This document shows positions 27,547-36,059 of a stretch of 64,000 nucleotides of DNA, one piece after another. Under the pieces are notes generated by a model. The model was not told where the DNA came from. It saw nothing but the letters and a program-made list of their open reading frames with translations, and made no database searches. Source of the stretch: Microbispora hainanensis (GTDB lineage Bacteria > Actinomycetota > Actinomycetes > Streptosporangiales > Streptosporangiaceae); contig NZ_VIRM01000005.1 of the NCBI RefSeq assembly GCF_006874475.1, forward strand, positions 186,001 to 250,000, given 5' to 3'. A program made the position numbers and the translations under genes. Each line of letters starts with the position of its first letter. Position 1 is the stretch's first letter.

Positions 27547-27987
27547 CTATCCGATCCTGGTCATGTTCGACTCGTAGCCCCCGCCGCCCGGGTAGTTCCA
27601 TCGGCCGGTCATGGCGTCGCCGTCCGGGGTGAAGGTGCCCCGGAAGTAGGCCGGAGATCCCTTCGCGCCGAACCAGATGGTGAGTGTGTCGCCGTCGAGC
27701 TCGTAGACGTAGTCGAGGGTGTCGCCTGAGCTGCCGTAATAGCGGGACCTGATGTCCTCGCCCGGCCCGTCGGCCCCGTAGGACCGCTCCCGGCCGATGA
27801 CCTCCAGGCCGGTGATCGGCTGTCCGTCCTGCTCCAGCCGGATGTCCTGGATGAGGAAGAAGCCCCCCTCCATCCAGCGGTAGGTGACCGTGCCCTCCGA
27901 GCCGCCGGTCACGCGCCAGATGCCGGCCAGCCGGTCGAGCGCCCTGAGCTGCTCGTCCGGCTGCGTCGTCTCGACGATGTCCGCCAT
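27547..27987 (-). CDS. Small lipocalin-like protein (DUF1579-type), linked to an ECF sigma factor
   Basis: A 146-residue protein with the start LDRLAGIWRVTGGSEGTVTYRWMEGGFFLIQD, a pattern of eight or more beta strands and no membrane segment. This resembles DUF1579/lipocalin-like proteins. An EGGAG-type ribosome binding site (GGAGAAGGGG) precedes the ATG. It lies 90 bp downstream of an ECF sigma gene on the same strand, and such small proteins often accompany SnoaL-tailed ECF factors. Its stop is 4 bp from the convergent PucR gene stop. Confidence 0.72.
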   Translation of the reverse strand: MADIVETTQPDEQLRALDRLAGIWRVTGGSEGTVTYRWMEGGFFLIQDIRLEQDGQPITGLEVIGRERSYGADGPGEDIRSRYYGSSGDTLDYVYELDGDTLTIWFGAKGSPAYFRGTFTPDGDAMTGRWNYPGGGGYESNMTRIG

Positions 27988-28077
27988 GGTGTTCCCCTTC
28001 TCCGCCGGTGATCCGTGATGACGCTCGTACGACGGCGCGGGCGGGGAAAGGGAATCGGTCCGGACGGGCGACTTGGA

Positions 28078-29136
28078 TCACGATTCGATAACGGCGGGCC
28101 GGATCGAGAGTGGCAGGCCGAACAGCGGCAGCAGCTCGGGGCCGAACGTGGTGATCTCCGTGATGAGGCCGTCCTCGGCGCACAGCACGTCGATGTTGAC
28201 GGCGGTGTAGGAGGTCTCACCGGGCCGCCGCACGTAGTTCGCCACCGCGGGCTGCCGGTTGACCGCGAGCGGGACGCAGTGCCACTCGCCCCAGCGCTCC
28301 TCGCCCTCCAGCACCGGACGCCACATGTCGAGCACGGCCGCCCGCCCCACGTACACCAGGGCGGCGGGCGGCATGGCCTGCAGGACGTCCTCGCGCAGCA
28401 GCGCCGCCAGCGCCGGCAGATCGGCGTTCCTGGAGGCGGTGACGTAACGCTCCAGCAGGTCGAGCTCGTCGCGGCTGGGCCGGGTGGCCGCGGCCCACTC
28501 CGCCCGCCGCCTGGGCAGCCGCTCGCGCAGCGTCGCGCGGGCGCGCTGCAACGCGCTCTTGACCGAGGCGACGCTCATCTCCAGCGCCTCGGCGGTCTCG
28601 GTCACCGGCCAGCCGCCGACGTCGCGCAGGATCAAAACGGCCCGCTGCCGCGGCGGGAGGTGCTGGATCGCCGCCAGGAACGCCAGCTCGACGGTCTCCC
28701 TGGCGATGGCCGCCGCGTCGGGCGCGCCCTCGTCCGGCGCGGCCAGGTCGAGCAGGTCGTCCGGATAGGGCTGGAGCCAGGCCACGTCGGCCGCGGCCGG
28801 ACGCCCCGGGCGCTCCGCGACGTCCGCGACCACCTCGCGGGCGCGGGCCTGGCCGGACAGCGCGTCGAGGCAGGCGTTTGTGGCGATCCGGTAGAGCCAC
28901 GCCCGGAACGTCGAGCGTCCCTCGAAGCTCTCCCGCGCCCGCCAGGCCCGCAGCAGCGTCTCCTGCACCATGTCCTCGGCGTCGGTGAACGACCCGAGCA
29001 TCCGGTAGCAGTGCACCCGCAGCTCGTGCCGGTGACGCGCGGCGAGCTCGCCGAAGACGGCCTGGTCGCCCGACCGGACGGCCTCCGCCGTGGCATCTGC
29101 CGGGAAGTCCCCGGCCGTGCCGTGCTCTTCGCCCAC
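28078..29136 (-). CDS. ECF sigma factor with C-terminal SnoaL-like domain (SigG/TIGR02960 type)
   Basis: A 352-residue sigma factor. Region 2 (about 18-90) includes CYRMLGSFTDAEDMVQETLLRAW, with region 4 at about 150-205 (LPPRQRAVLILRDVGGW). A SnoaL/NTF2-like extension is at about 225-345. Unlike the ECF41 gene at 4746 it lacks the WLPEPL, DGGGK and NPDKL motifs, so it belongs to another SnoaL-tailed group. GTG 29136 is the start. No anti-sigma gene is adjacent; the tail probably does this job. Confidence 0.9.
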   Translation of the reverse strand: MGEEHGTAGDFPADATAEAVRSGDQAVFGELAARHRHELRVHCYRMLGSFTDAEDMVQETLLRAWRARESFEGRSTFRAWLYRIATNACLDALSGQARAREVVADVAERPGRPAAADVAWLQPYPDDLLDLAAPDEGAPDAAAIARETVELAFLAAIQHLPPRQRAVLILRDVGGWPVTETAEALEMSVASVKSALQRARATLRERLPRRRAEWAAATRPSRDELDLLERYVTASRNADLPALAALLREDVLQAMPPAALVYVGRAAVLDMWRPVLEGEERWGEWHCVPLAVNRQPAVANYVRRPGETSYTAVNIDVLCAEDGLITEITTFGPELLPLFGLPLSIRPAVIES

Positions 29137-29179
29137 GCCCGCCCCGCGTCTCCGTCACACGTACGTGATCAGCCGGAGC

Positions 29180-30544
29180 CTACTGCGGGGCCCGGTAGAC
29201 CCGCACCCACTCGACGTACACCGTGCCGCCGGAGGCGTCGTTGCGCAGCACCAGGCCCAGTGGAGACCGGGGGACGTACGGGCCGGTGTAGTTCCACACC
29301 TGCCTGCCGTCCAGCCAGAAGGTCACCCGGCCGGGCAGCCAGTCGACGGTCACCGTATGCCCCTGGGTGAAGCCGGCCGCCAGCTCGGCCCGGGCCAGTT
29401 CGCGGCCCTGCCGGACGGAGAGCTCCGCGCGCCCGCCCGCGGTCGCCGCCACGCCGATCGCCGCGTCCTCGCTCCCCGTTCCGTCCGTCCCCGTGCCGTC
29501 CGTCCCTGTGTCGTCCGTCCCCGGGAACCGCGCGGATCCCGGAACGTCGTCCCGCGGGCCGCCGCGCCACGAGCCGCCGTACTGCTCCCCGTACTGCTCC
29601 CCGGACTGGGAACCGTACGAGTCGTCGTACTGCGAGCCGTACTGCATGTCGTAGGGGGAGTCGTACGCGGGCTCGTCGTATCGGGATTCCTCAGAGGGGG
29701 ACCGGCCGAATCGGGAGCCGCCCCGCCGCGCGTTGCCATACTCGGCGGTGCCCGACCGGGGGGACTGCAGCAGCACGGCGGGAAGCGCCCCCGCGTCGGC
29801 CCGCAGGCGGACCTCCCATCGGCCGTACCGCTGGAGCGACGTCCCGGACAGGTCCGCGCCGCCGTTCCCGGTGATGCGCAGCGCCTGCCCGCCGAAGTCC
29901 TCGGCCAGGGCCGGCGCGCCCCAGCCGGTCGCGGCGGCGCCGGAGGAGTGGGGCGCCGGCGTACGGGACGGCGTGCTCGCCGGCGCGCTCGGCGCTTTAC
30001 TCGGCGCTTTGCTCGGCGGCGGGGAGGACGCCCGCGCGGCCCCGGGGGTCGCCTGGGCGGCGGCCCGGGGCACGTCCTCAGGTTCGACGGCGTTCACCAC
30101 GACCGGCCCGTCCGCGGGACGAACGGGCTCCGCGAGCCGCATCGGCGGCTCGGTCTCGGTTCCGGCCGTCGCCCGCGGTCCGGGCGAAAGGCCGGGAGAC
30201 GGAAGGGGGGACAGGCTGGGGGAGGGACGCGAGGCCGCGGGGATGTCGCCGATCTTCTCCGCGATCGTGGTGTCGCCGGTCGTGTCCGCGGCCTTCTCGG
30301 CCTCCTGCCCGGCGTCCTCGCCGGCGGGTGCGGCGGCCGCGGTGGCGGTCTGCGTCGCGCTCAGCCCCGCCGCGTTCGCGTTGCCCGGCCGCGCGCCGGA
30401 CGAGTCGGGGGAGGACGCCGATCCCTGTGCGGCGGACTCGTCTCCGGCGGTGAACACCTTCACCGAGTCCGCGTTCGAACAGGCGGTGGCGGCGGCGATG
30501 AGCATCGCCGCCGCCACCGCTAAACCAGGCCCATGACGTGACAT
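29180..30544 (-). CDS. Secreted lipoprotein with GH16-like jelly-roll fold and disordered, Tyr-rich inserts
   Basis: A 454-residue lipoprotein with lipobox ATAC (Cys22). Residues about 25-215 are low-complexity Ala/Pro/Ser/Thr. A GH16/laminarinase-like sandwich follows: QRYGRWEVRLRADAGALPAVLLQS, then VTVDWLPGRVTFWLDGRQVW and VYVEWVRVYRAP at the end. The catalytic ExDxxE strand expected after the LLQS strand is replaced by a 100-residue insert rich in Tyr, Ser, Gly and Gln (YDSPYDMQYGSQYDDSYGSQ and similar) and by TDGTGTDG repeats. It is probably a non-catalytic carbohydrate-binding surface protein. Confidence 0.72.
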   Translation of the reverse strand: MSRHGPGLAVAAAMLIAAATACSNADSVKVFTAGDESAAQGSASSPDSSGARPGNANAAGLSATQTATAAAAPAGEDAGQEAEKAADTTGDTTIAEKIGDIPAASRPSPSLSPLPSPGLSPGPRATAGTETEPPMRLAEPVRPADGPVVVNAVEPEDVPRAAAQATPGAARASSPPPSKAPSKAPSAPASTPSRTPAPHSSGAAATGWGAPALAEDFGGQALRITGNGGADLSGTSLQRYGRWEVRLRADAGALPAVLLQSPRSGTAEYGNARRGGSRFGRSPSEESRYDEPAYDSPYDMQYGSQYDDSYGSQSGEQYGEQYGGSWRGGPRDDVPGSARFPGTDDTGTDGTGTDGTGSEDAAIGVAATAGGRAELSVRQGRELARAELAAGFTQGHTVTVDWLPGRVTFWLDGRQVWNYTGPYVPRSPLGLVLRNDASGGTVYVEWVRVYRAPQ

Positions 30545-30609
30545 GAGCCGAGTTAATCACATCATTTCACTCAGATAACTGCCTTAATCCGGTAATATCT
30601 CTTGCCTTT

Positions 30610-31662
30610 TTACGCGCACGTCTTCTCGTAAACGCGGAGCAGTTCCATGCTGATTCGCTCGACCGAATAGCGGGAACGGGCGCGGTCGGCGGCCGCGTAG
30701 CCGATGGCCGTACGCAGGGTGGCGTCGCCGAGCAGGCGGCGGATCCGGTGGGCGATCTCCAGCGGCCGGTCGGGCCGGGTCAGGAAGCCGGTCACGCCGT
30801 CCACCACGGAGTCGAGGTGCGCCCCGGCGGCCGAGGCGATGACCGGGATGCCGCAGGCCATGGCCTCCAGTGCGGCCGTGCCCGTGGGGACGGTCGGCGG
30901 CAGCGACAGCACCAGGTCGGCGCTGCGCATGAGCTTGGGCATCGCGGTGTGCGGCACCATGCCGAGCATCTCCACGCGGTCGGTCACGCCGTGCTCCCCG
31001 GCGAGGGCGCGCAGCCGCTCGACGCTCAGGTCGTCGCCCCCGGCGATCACGAGCTCGGCCTCCGGCACGGCACGCAGGGCCTGCACGGCCCAGCCGGCGC
31101 CCACGTGTCCCACGTGGAGGAGGCGGGGCCGCTCACCCCTCGGGAAGGCGGGGCCCTGGCGGCGGAAGCGTTCGATGTCCACGCCGTGCGGGACGACCGA
31201 GATGTTGCGGCGCGGCACGCCCATCCGGATCAGCTCGGACTCCTCGTCGGCGCAGGCGGCGATAACCGCCCTGGCCCGGCGGCCGATCGCGCACTCCAGC
31301 CGCCGCACCGGCGCGGCGCTCAGGCTGTCGTCGTAGTGGCTGTGGAAGGTCTGGGTGACCGGCACGCCCAGGCCCTCGGAACCGGCGATGGCGGCCAGGC
31401 CGCTGGACCACGAGTAGGCGTGGATGATGTCGGGGCGGTGCTCCCGCCACCGGCGCCGCAGGCCGTCGCTGAAGTCCGGGATGTAGGGGAGGAGGTCGTT
31501 TTCCGACAGCTCCATGTCGGGCCCGGCGGGCACGTGCTCGACGCCGTCCCCCTGCACCTTCGAGCGGGTGTAGACGGTGACGCGGTGGCCCCGGCCCAGC
31601 TCACGGGCGATGGCGGGAGTGTCGGGAGTCAGTTCGTGCGCGGAGACGATGGCGATATCCAT
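30610..31662 (-). CDS. Family 4 glycosyltransferase
   Basis: A 350-residue GT-B glycosyltransferase. The C-terminal domain has VVPHGVDIERF, LLHVGHVGAGWAVQAL, MLGMVPHTAMPKLMRSADLVL and LEAMACGIPVIAS, all characteristic of GT4. N-terminal DIAIVSAHELTP and DIIHAYSWSS fit the acceptor-side Rossmann fold. ATG 31662 is preceded by GAGGTG; a longer in-frame start is possible at 31716. The product could be a glycolipid or polysaccharide intermediate. No other glycan genes are next to it, so the acceptor is unknown. Confidence 0.87.
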   Translation of the reverse strand: MDIAIVSAHELTPDTPAIARELGRGHRVTVYTRSKVQGDGVEHVPAGPDMELSENDLLPYIPDFSDGLRRRWREHRPDIIHAYSWSSGLAAIAGSEGLGVPVTQTFHSHYDDSLSAAPVRRLECAIGRRARAVIAACADEESELIRMGVPRRNISVVPHGVDIERFRRQGPAFPRGERPRLLHVGHVGAGWAVQALRAVPEAELVIAGGDDLSVERLRALAGEHGVTDRVEMLGMVPHTAMPKLMRSADLVLSLPPTVPTGTAALEAMACGIPVIASAAGAHLDSVVDGVTGFLTRPDRPLEIAHRIRRLLGDATLRTAIGYAAADRARSRYSVERISMELLRVYEKTCA

Positions 31663-31730
31663 GGCACACCTCAAGACAGGAAGGCGTCTGAAAGGGTGTG
31701 CCTGCGTCCTAGGCACGATGTAGATGATGT

Positions 31731-31756
31731 TTACCTTACTCTGATTCGCGCTAAAC
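31731..31756 (-). promoter_or_regulatory. Candidate SigB/SigF-type promoter in front of the glycosyltransferase
   Basis: Read on the minus strand, GTTT (31753-31756) and AGGTAA (31731-31736) are 16 bp apart. This is close to the actinobacterial stress-sigma consensus GTTT-N14-16-GGGTAT/A. It lies 70 bp upstream of the ATG at 31662. A second dyad GTGCCT-N7-AGGCAC (31698-31716) lies between. One mismatch in -10, so the call is tentative. Confidence 0.35.
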
Positions 31757-31953
31757 GCCTAATCGGGAAAAATCATGCGCACGTCCGCAGGCCCGGCGCG
31801 GCGGCCGGCCCCCTGACGGCAGCCGCCCTCTTCCTGACATATGCCCAGGTAGCCGCCGATCCGACCCTACAAACCACCCCGGGCCGCTCGCCGCCATGCA
31901 TCGCATCCGCCTCGGCCCGCCCATCCCGGCGAGGCGGGCGGGGGAACATCCCG

Positions 31954-33759
31954 TCAGCGGGATCGGCGCAGCGTGAGGACGGTGATCTCGTCGACCGCGT
32001 GGCTGCCGCAGAAGGCCTGGTGGTCCTCCTCGATGGCCTTGACGACCGCGCCGGGGGGCTGCCCGGAGCAGCGGGCGAGCGCCTCCGTGAGCCGCTGCTC
32101 GCCGTAGTTGTCCCCGGCCGGGCTCTGGGAGCCCACCACGCCGTCGCTGTAGAGGACGAGCGTCTCCCCGGCCGACAGCGTGAGCTCCTCCGTCGCGGGC
32201 ACCGAGCCCTCCTCGAAGCCCAGCGGGACGCCGCCTCCCTCGGAGAACCGGACGCCGCCGCCCGGCTGGATCAGCGCCGCGGGATGGTGCCCCGCCGAGG
32301 CGAGCCGCACCTTGCGGCCCCGTACGAAGCCCGCGGCGGCCATCACGAACATCCCCGTGTTCTGCACGACGAGGGCGTCGCTGACCTTGCGCAGGGCCTG
32401 CCCCGGGTCGTCCTCCCACACGCTCAGCACGCGCAGGCCGTTGCGGACCATGGCGGTGACGGCGGCCGCCTCCTCGCCGCGCCCGGCCGCGCTGCCGATC
32501 ACGAAGCCCCACCCGTTCTTGACGGGAAACACGTCGTAGAACTCGCCGCCGATGGCGCGCATGCCGGAGCCGGGGTGATAGGCGGCGGCGATCTCGAAGC
32601 CGGGGATCTCGGGGAGCGTCCGGGGGAGCACGCCGGTCTGCAGGGTGTCGGCGGCGTGGGCCCGGCGCTGGAACCCCTGCTGGGCCCGCATCGCCAGGCC
32701 GAGGTGCAGGCCGATCTCCTCCAGCAGGCCCAGGTCGGCCAGGCCGAACGGCGGGCGGTCGCGCAGCCGCACCAGCGTGAGCACGCCGCGCGCCTCGCCG
32801 TCGGCGCGGATCGGCACGCTGAGCAGCGAGCCCGCGCGCATCGCCTGGAGCACGTCGCCGCCGAGCAGGGAGTCGTCGGTCAGCATCTCGTGGACGACGC
32901 CGCTCTGTGTGGTCATCACCTGCTCCACGACCGGCGCGAGCGCAGGCGGGGCCTCCTCGACCGCCCGCTGCAGCCGCCCGACCGGCTGGTCGCTCGGCCC
33001 GATGACGACCGTGCGCACCAGGCCGCCGTCCCTGGCGACGTCCGCGATCACCCAGTCGGCCGTCTCGGCGGCCAGCAGGCGGGCCGCCCGCAGCAGGGCG
33101 ACGGGCTCGCGCAGGCTCTCCTCGTCCAGCAGCAGCGCGGTCAGCCGCGACAGCAGCTCGTGCCGCCTGGCCGCCGCAAGGACCGCCGCGTCGTCGGGCA
33201 CGCCCCCCTGTACGGCGGGCTCGGGCAGCTGGACCTCGGTGGGCAGCACGACCCCGGCGATCATCTCCTGCGGCTCGCCCGGCATGTGCAGGCGGCTCAG
33301 CACCAGCCGTACGGTGTGGGCGCGGCCCTGGTGGGCCAGCCGGGTCAGGAACGAGGCGCTGTCCTCTCCGTGGAGGACGGCGGCGAAGCGCTGCCGGAAC
33401 GCCGCGCGGGCGGTCACGTCGACGAGCAGGGGGAAGGCGCGGCCGATGAGATAGCCGGCGGGGCTGCCGAGCAGGCGCGTGGTCTCGTTGTTGATGCGGC
33501 GCACCGTGCCGCCCGTGTCCATGATGACCACGGGGATGGGCAGCGCCCGGAACACCTGGCGCAGCAGCTTCTGCTCGCGCTGACTGCCGCCGTCCCTGCG
33601 CCTGCGGCTGCGCGCCAGCTCGCTCAGGGCCTTGCGGACGAGTTCTTCGGCGGAGTCCAGCTCCCGTAGCATCGCACCCGGATCAGGATCTTCCCGTAGG
33701 GTGGCGATGCGGTCGGCGAGCCCACTCAACGCGCGCTCGAGCTCGGCGGTGTCGGGCAA
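31954..33759 (-). CDS. PAS-GAF-PP2C (SpoIIE-type) protein with altered metal-binding residues
   Basis: A 601-residue protein starting with TTG 33759 behind GAGGGGGG. A helical N-terminus is followed by PAS (about 75-200, VFRALPIPVVIMDTGG), GAF (about 225-380) and PP2C-like (about 385-600). Where active members have GGDFYD, GDVSGKG and DDIT, this one has GGEFYD (E405), GSAAGRG (Ser423) and VDEIT (E591). Two Asp-to-Glu and one Asp-to-Ser change at likely Mn ligands suggest reduced or no phosphatase activity. It heads the stress-signalling block and is divergent from the GAF-ANTAR gene. Confidence 0.88.
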   Translation of the reverse strand: MPDTAELERALSGLADRIATLREDPDPGAMLRELDSAEELVRKALSELARSRRRRDGGSQREQKLLRQVFRALPIPVVIMDTGGTVRRINNETTRLLGSPAGYLIGRAFPLLVDVTARAAFRQRFAAVLHGEDSASFLTRLAHQGRAHTVRLVLSRLHMPGEPQEMIAGVVLPTEVQLPEPAVQGGVPDDAAVLAAARRHELLSRLTALLLDEESLREPVALLRAARLLAAETADWVIADVARDGGLVRTVVIGPSDQPVGRLQRAVEEAPPALAPVVEQVMTTQSGVVHEMLTDDSLLGGDVLQAMRAGSLLSVPIRADGEARGVLTLVRLRDRPPFGLADLGLLEEIGLHLGLAMRAQQGFQRRAHAADTLQTGVLPRTLPEIPGFEIAAAYHPGSGMRAIGGEFYDVFPVKNGWGFVIGSAAGRGEEAAAVTAMVRNGLRVLSVWEDDPGQALRKVSDALVVQNTGMFVMAAAGFVRGRKVRLASAGHHPAALIQPGGGVRFSEGGGVPLGFEEGSVPATEELTLSAGETLVLYSDGVVGSQSPAGDNYGEQRLTEALARCSGQPPGAVVKAIEEDHQAFCGSHAVDEITVLTLRRSR

Positions 33760-33855
33760 GCTGCCCCCCTCTCTCGACGTAGACGCTACGCCAAACCCCG
33801 GGTCTAATCGATCCAGCTGGATTAACCCGAAAACTATGGGAATGGTCTTTCTACC

Positions 33856-34566
33856 ATGGAGACGACATCCATTCTCGCCCGTGACCTCGCGGCTTTGGGC
33901 CGTGTGACGGAGGGCACGTCGGCGGAGAGCGTTCTGCGGGGCATCACCGAGGCGGTCGCGCGCGGCGTCCCCGGCTGCGCCGGCGGCACCGCCGAGCTGT
34001 GGATGGAGGAGCGGGTGCTGCTGGCCGCCTCCCACAGCGAGCTCACCCTGCTCATCGACCGCGAACGCGACCTGCGCGAGGGCCCGTCGAGGGAGGCGCT
34101 GTCCACCGGGCGCCCGATGGCGATCCCCGACGTGATGCGCGAGACCCGCTGGTCCCGCTACGCCGCCACCGCCGTACGGCACGGGGTGCGCTCGGTGCTC
34201 GTCGTGCCGATCGCCGTGGAGGGCGCCGTCGTGATCATCGGTCTGTACGGCGTGCGCCCCGGCGTGTTCAGCTCCGGCGGCCCGCTCATGGCCCTGCTGC
34301 GCGAGCAGGTCACCGTGGCGCTGGCCAACATCTGGGAGTTCGACGACGTCCTGACCGGCGCGGCGCAGATGCAGGAGGCGCTGGCGGGCCGGTCGGTGAT
34401 CGACCAGGCCAAGGGCATCATCATGTCGAAGAGCGGCTGCTCGGCCGAGGAGGCGTTCGATGAGCTCAGGCGGGTGTCGCAGCACCACCAGGTCAAGGTG
34501 GCCGACCTGGCCAGGCTCCTGGTGACCGAGCACCAGCAGAAGCACGGCGGAGCCGCCCCGGCCTGA
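33856..34566 (+). CDS. GAF and ANTAR domain regulator
   Basis: A 236-residue protein with GAF (about 15-155) and a C-terminal ANTAR domain (about 170-225: QALAGRSVIDQAKGIIMSK and AFDELRRVSQHHQVKVADLARLL). ANTAR domains bind paired hairpins in nascent RNA and prevent termination. The GAF domain would sense a small molecule or partner protein. ATG 33856 is close to the divergent TTG of the PP2C-like gene, 96 bp apart. No antiterminator hairpin pair was found nearby, so targets are probably elsewhere. Confidence 0.9.
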   Translation: METTSILARDLAALGRVTEGTSAESVLRGITEAVARGVPGCAGGTAELWMEERVLLAASHSELTLLIDRERDLREGPSREALSTGRPMAIPDVMRETRWSRYAATAVRHGVRSVLVVPIAVEGAVVIIGLYGVRPGVFSSGGPLMALLREQVTVALANIWEFDDVLTGAAQMQEALAGRSVIDQAKGIIMSKSGCSAEEAFDELRRVSQHHQVKVADLARLLVTEHQQKHGGAAPA

Positions 34567-34617
34567 GCGGAGCCGTACGCGCCGGCGGGGCTGCGCCGGC
34601 CAGAGGGCGGGGCGGGC

Positions 34618-34974
34618 TCAGGCGGCGAACGCGGTGAGGGCCTCGTCGAGGGTGTCGAACAGGGGCAGCCGCTCCGACAGTCCGGTCACCCACATCACCT
34701 TGGAGTTCGGATACTGCACCGAAATCAGCGCGAAGTTGCCGCCGGCCGCGGTCGAGCGCTGCCAGTGGTGCACGATCAGGCCCAGCGCGCGGGAGTCCAT
34801 GAACGTCACGCCGCCCAGGTCGAGCACCATGTCGGGGCCGTGGTCGTCGGCCGCCGCGTCCAGGTAGTCCGAGAACTGCTCACGAGTCGTGGCGTCGAGG
34901 ACGCCGTTCACATGGATCACCACGATGTCCCCCGCCATGCTGGACGTCAGGGACAGCAGTCCGTTGTCAGACAC
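34618..34974 (-). CDS. STAS-domain anti-sigma factor antagonist
   Basis: A 118-residue single STAS domain: IVVIHVNGVLDATTREQFSDYL, MVLDLGGVTFMDSRALGLIV and a C-terminal helix. The serine in FMDSRALG is in the position of the phosphorylated Ser/Thr of SpoIIAA/RsbV. GTG 34974 is chosen because GAGGAGG lies five bases before it, although an in-frame ATG at 34998 exists. When unphosphorylated it would bind the RsbW-like kinase (36060) and free the sigma factor (35160). It is divergent from that sigma gene. Confidence 0.88.
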   Translation of the reverse strand: MSDNGLLSLTSSMAGDIVVIHVNGVLDATTREQFSDYLDAAADDHGPDMVLDLGGVTFMDSRALGLIVHHWQRSTAAGGNFALISVQYPNSKVMWVTGLSERLPLFDTLDEALTAFAA

Positions 34975-35159
34975 CTCGCGCCTCCTCTGCGGCAACATTA
35001 CTGGTGCCGAGGGGGTGGTGATACTCCCGATTTTGCGGCAATATACTGATGCAGAGGTCCAGCAGAGGGCCTCGTCTCGATACTGTAGCGAGGCGTGCCT
35101 TCTGCGTGGTCACCCCAGGCGTAGGCGCCCTCGCGAGAAAATACGAGGGGACTGCGCAG

Positions 35160-35939
35160 ATGGCTGCCGAGGTCCGTGCAGAGACCGCCAGCAATCCGAC
35201 CGCCGAAGAGCTCCTGGCCGAACTGGTCGAGGACGGACTGTCCGAGGAGCGGCGGGAACGCCTCCGCGAGAAGATCGTCGAAATGCACCGCCCGATGGCG
35301 AGGGACATCGCCCGGCGGTACCTCAACCGCGGCGAGCCGATGGAGGACCTCCTCCAGGCCGCGTACGTCGGCCTCATGAAGGCCATCAACGGCTTCGACC
35401 CCACCCTCGGGCACAGCTTCCGCGGCTACGCCATGGTCACCATGACGGGCGAGGTCAAGCGGCACTTCCGCGACCGCACCTGGGCCGTGCGGGTGCCCCG
35501 CCTCTACCAGGAGCGCCGGGCCGAGCTCAACCGGCACGTCGCCGACATGACCCAGGAGCTGGGCCGGTTTCCCACCGTCGCGGAGCTCGCCAAGAAGATG
35601 GGGCTGTCCGAGGAGGACATGCTCCTCACCATGGACGCCTCCGCGGCGTACAGCACGCTCTCCCTCGACGCGCCGATCGGCGCCGACGACGACGCCGCCG
35701 CGCTCGGCGACGTGATCCCCGAAGAGGACGACGCGCTCGACACCCTGGTGGACAGCGAGGCGCTGAAGCCGCTCATCGACCTTCTCCCCGAGCGGGAGAA
35801 GAACATCCTCCTGCTGCGCTTCTACGGCAACATGACGCAGGCCGAGATCGCGGCGGAGTTCGGCATATCGCAGATGCACGTCTCACGGATCCTCCGCAAG
35901 ACCCTCGACCAGCTCCGGGCGGAGCTCGTCGCGGGATGA
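35160..35939 (+). CDS. SigB/SigF-type RNA polymerase sigma factor
   Basis: A 259-residue sigma factor of the general-stress/sporulation group. Region 2 contains EPMEDLLQAAYVGLMKAINGFD and the RGYAMVTMTGEVKRHFRDRTW segment. Region 3 is about 110-160 and region 4 is LLPEREKNILLLRFYGNMTQAEIAAEFGISQMHVSRIL. ATG 35160 follows GAGGGGAC; upstream in-frame starts are less likely. It is flanked by the STAS antagonist and followed by an RsbW-type kinase, completing a partner-switching unit. It ends at a strong hairpin. Confidence 0.93.
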   Translation: MAAEVRAETASNPTAEELLAELVEDGLSEERRERLREKIVEMHRPMARDIARRYLNRGEPMEDLLQAAYVGLMKAINGFDPTLGHSFRGYAMVTMTGEVKRHFRDRTWAVRVPRLYQERRAELNRHVADMTQELGRFPTVAELAKKMGLSEEDMLLTMDASAAYSTLSLDAPIGADDDAAALGDVIPEEDDALDTLVDSEALKPLIDLLPEREKNILLLRFYGNMTQAEIAAEFGISQMHVSRILRKTLDQLRAELVAG

Positions 35940-35954
35940 GAGGATGCGGCGATG

Positions 35955-35990
35955 CCCGGGACACCGTCTGTGCCACGGCGGTGTCCCGGG
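35955..35990 (+). terminator. Terminator hairpin after the sigma gene
   Basis: CCCGGGACACCG (35955-35966) pairs perfectly with CGGTGTCCCGGG (35979-35990), a 12-bp stem with a 12-nt loop. GGGTAT at 35989-35994 overlaps its end and could be a -10 for the next gene, but no GTTT is found at the right distance. Confidence 0.7.
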
Positions 35991-36059
35991 GTATCTTCGT
36001 CCTGCCCATAGCCCAAAGACCCTGAGACGGCCAGATTTCCGGCGGGAGGCGTGTACCGG

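Noticed and set aside
35989-35994. GGGTAT as -10 of a stress-sigma promoter before the RsbW-like gene
   Set aside because: It is part of the terminator stem of the preceding gene and no GTTT is found at 14-16 bp.
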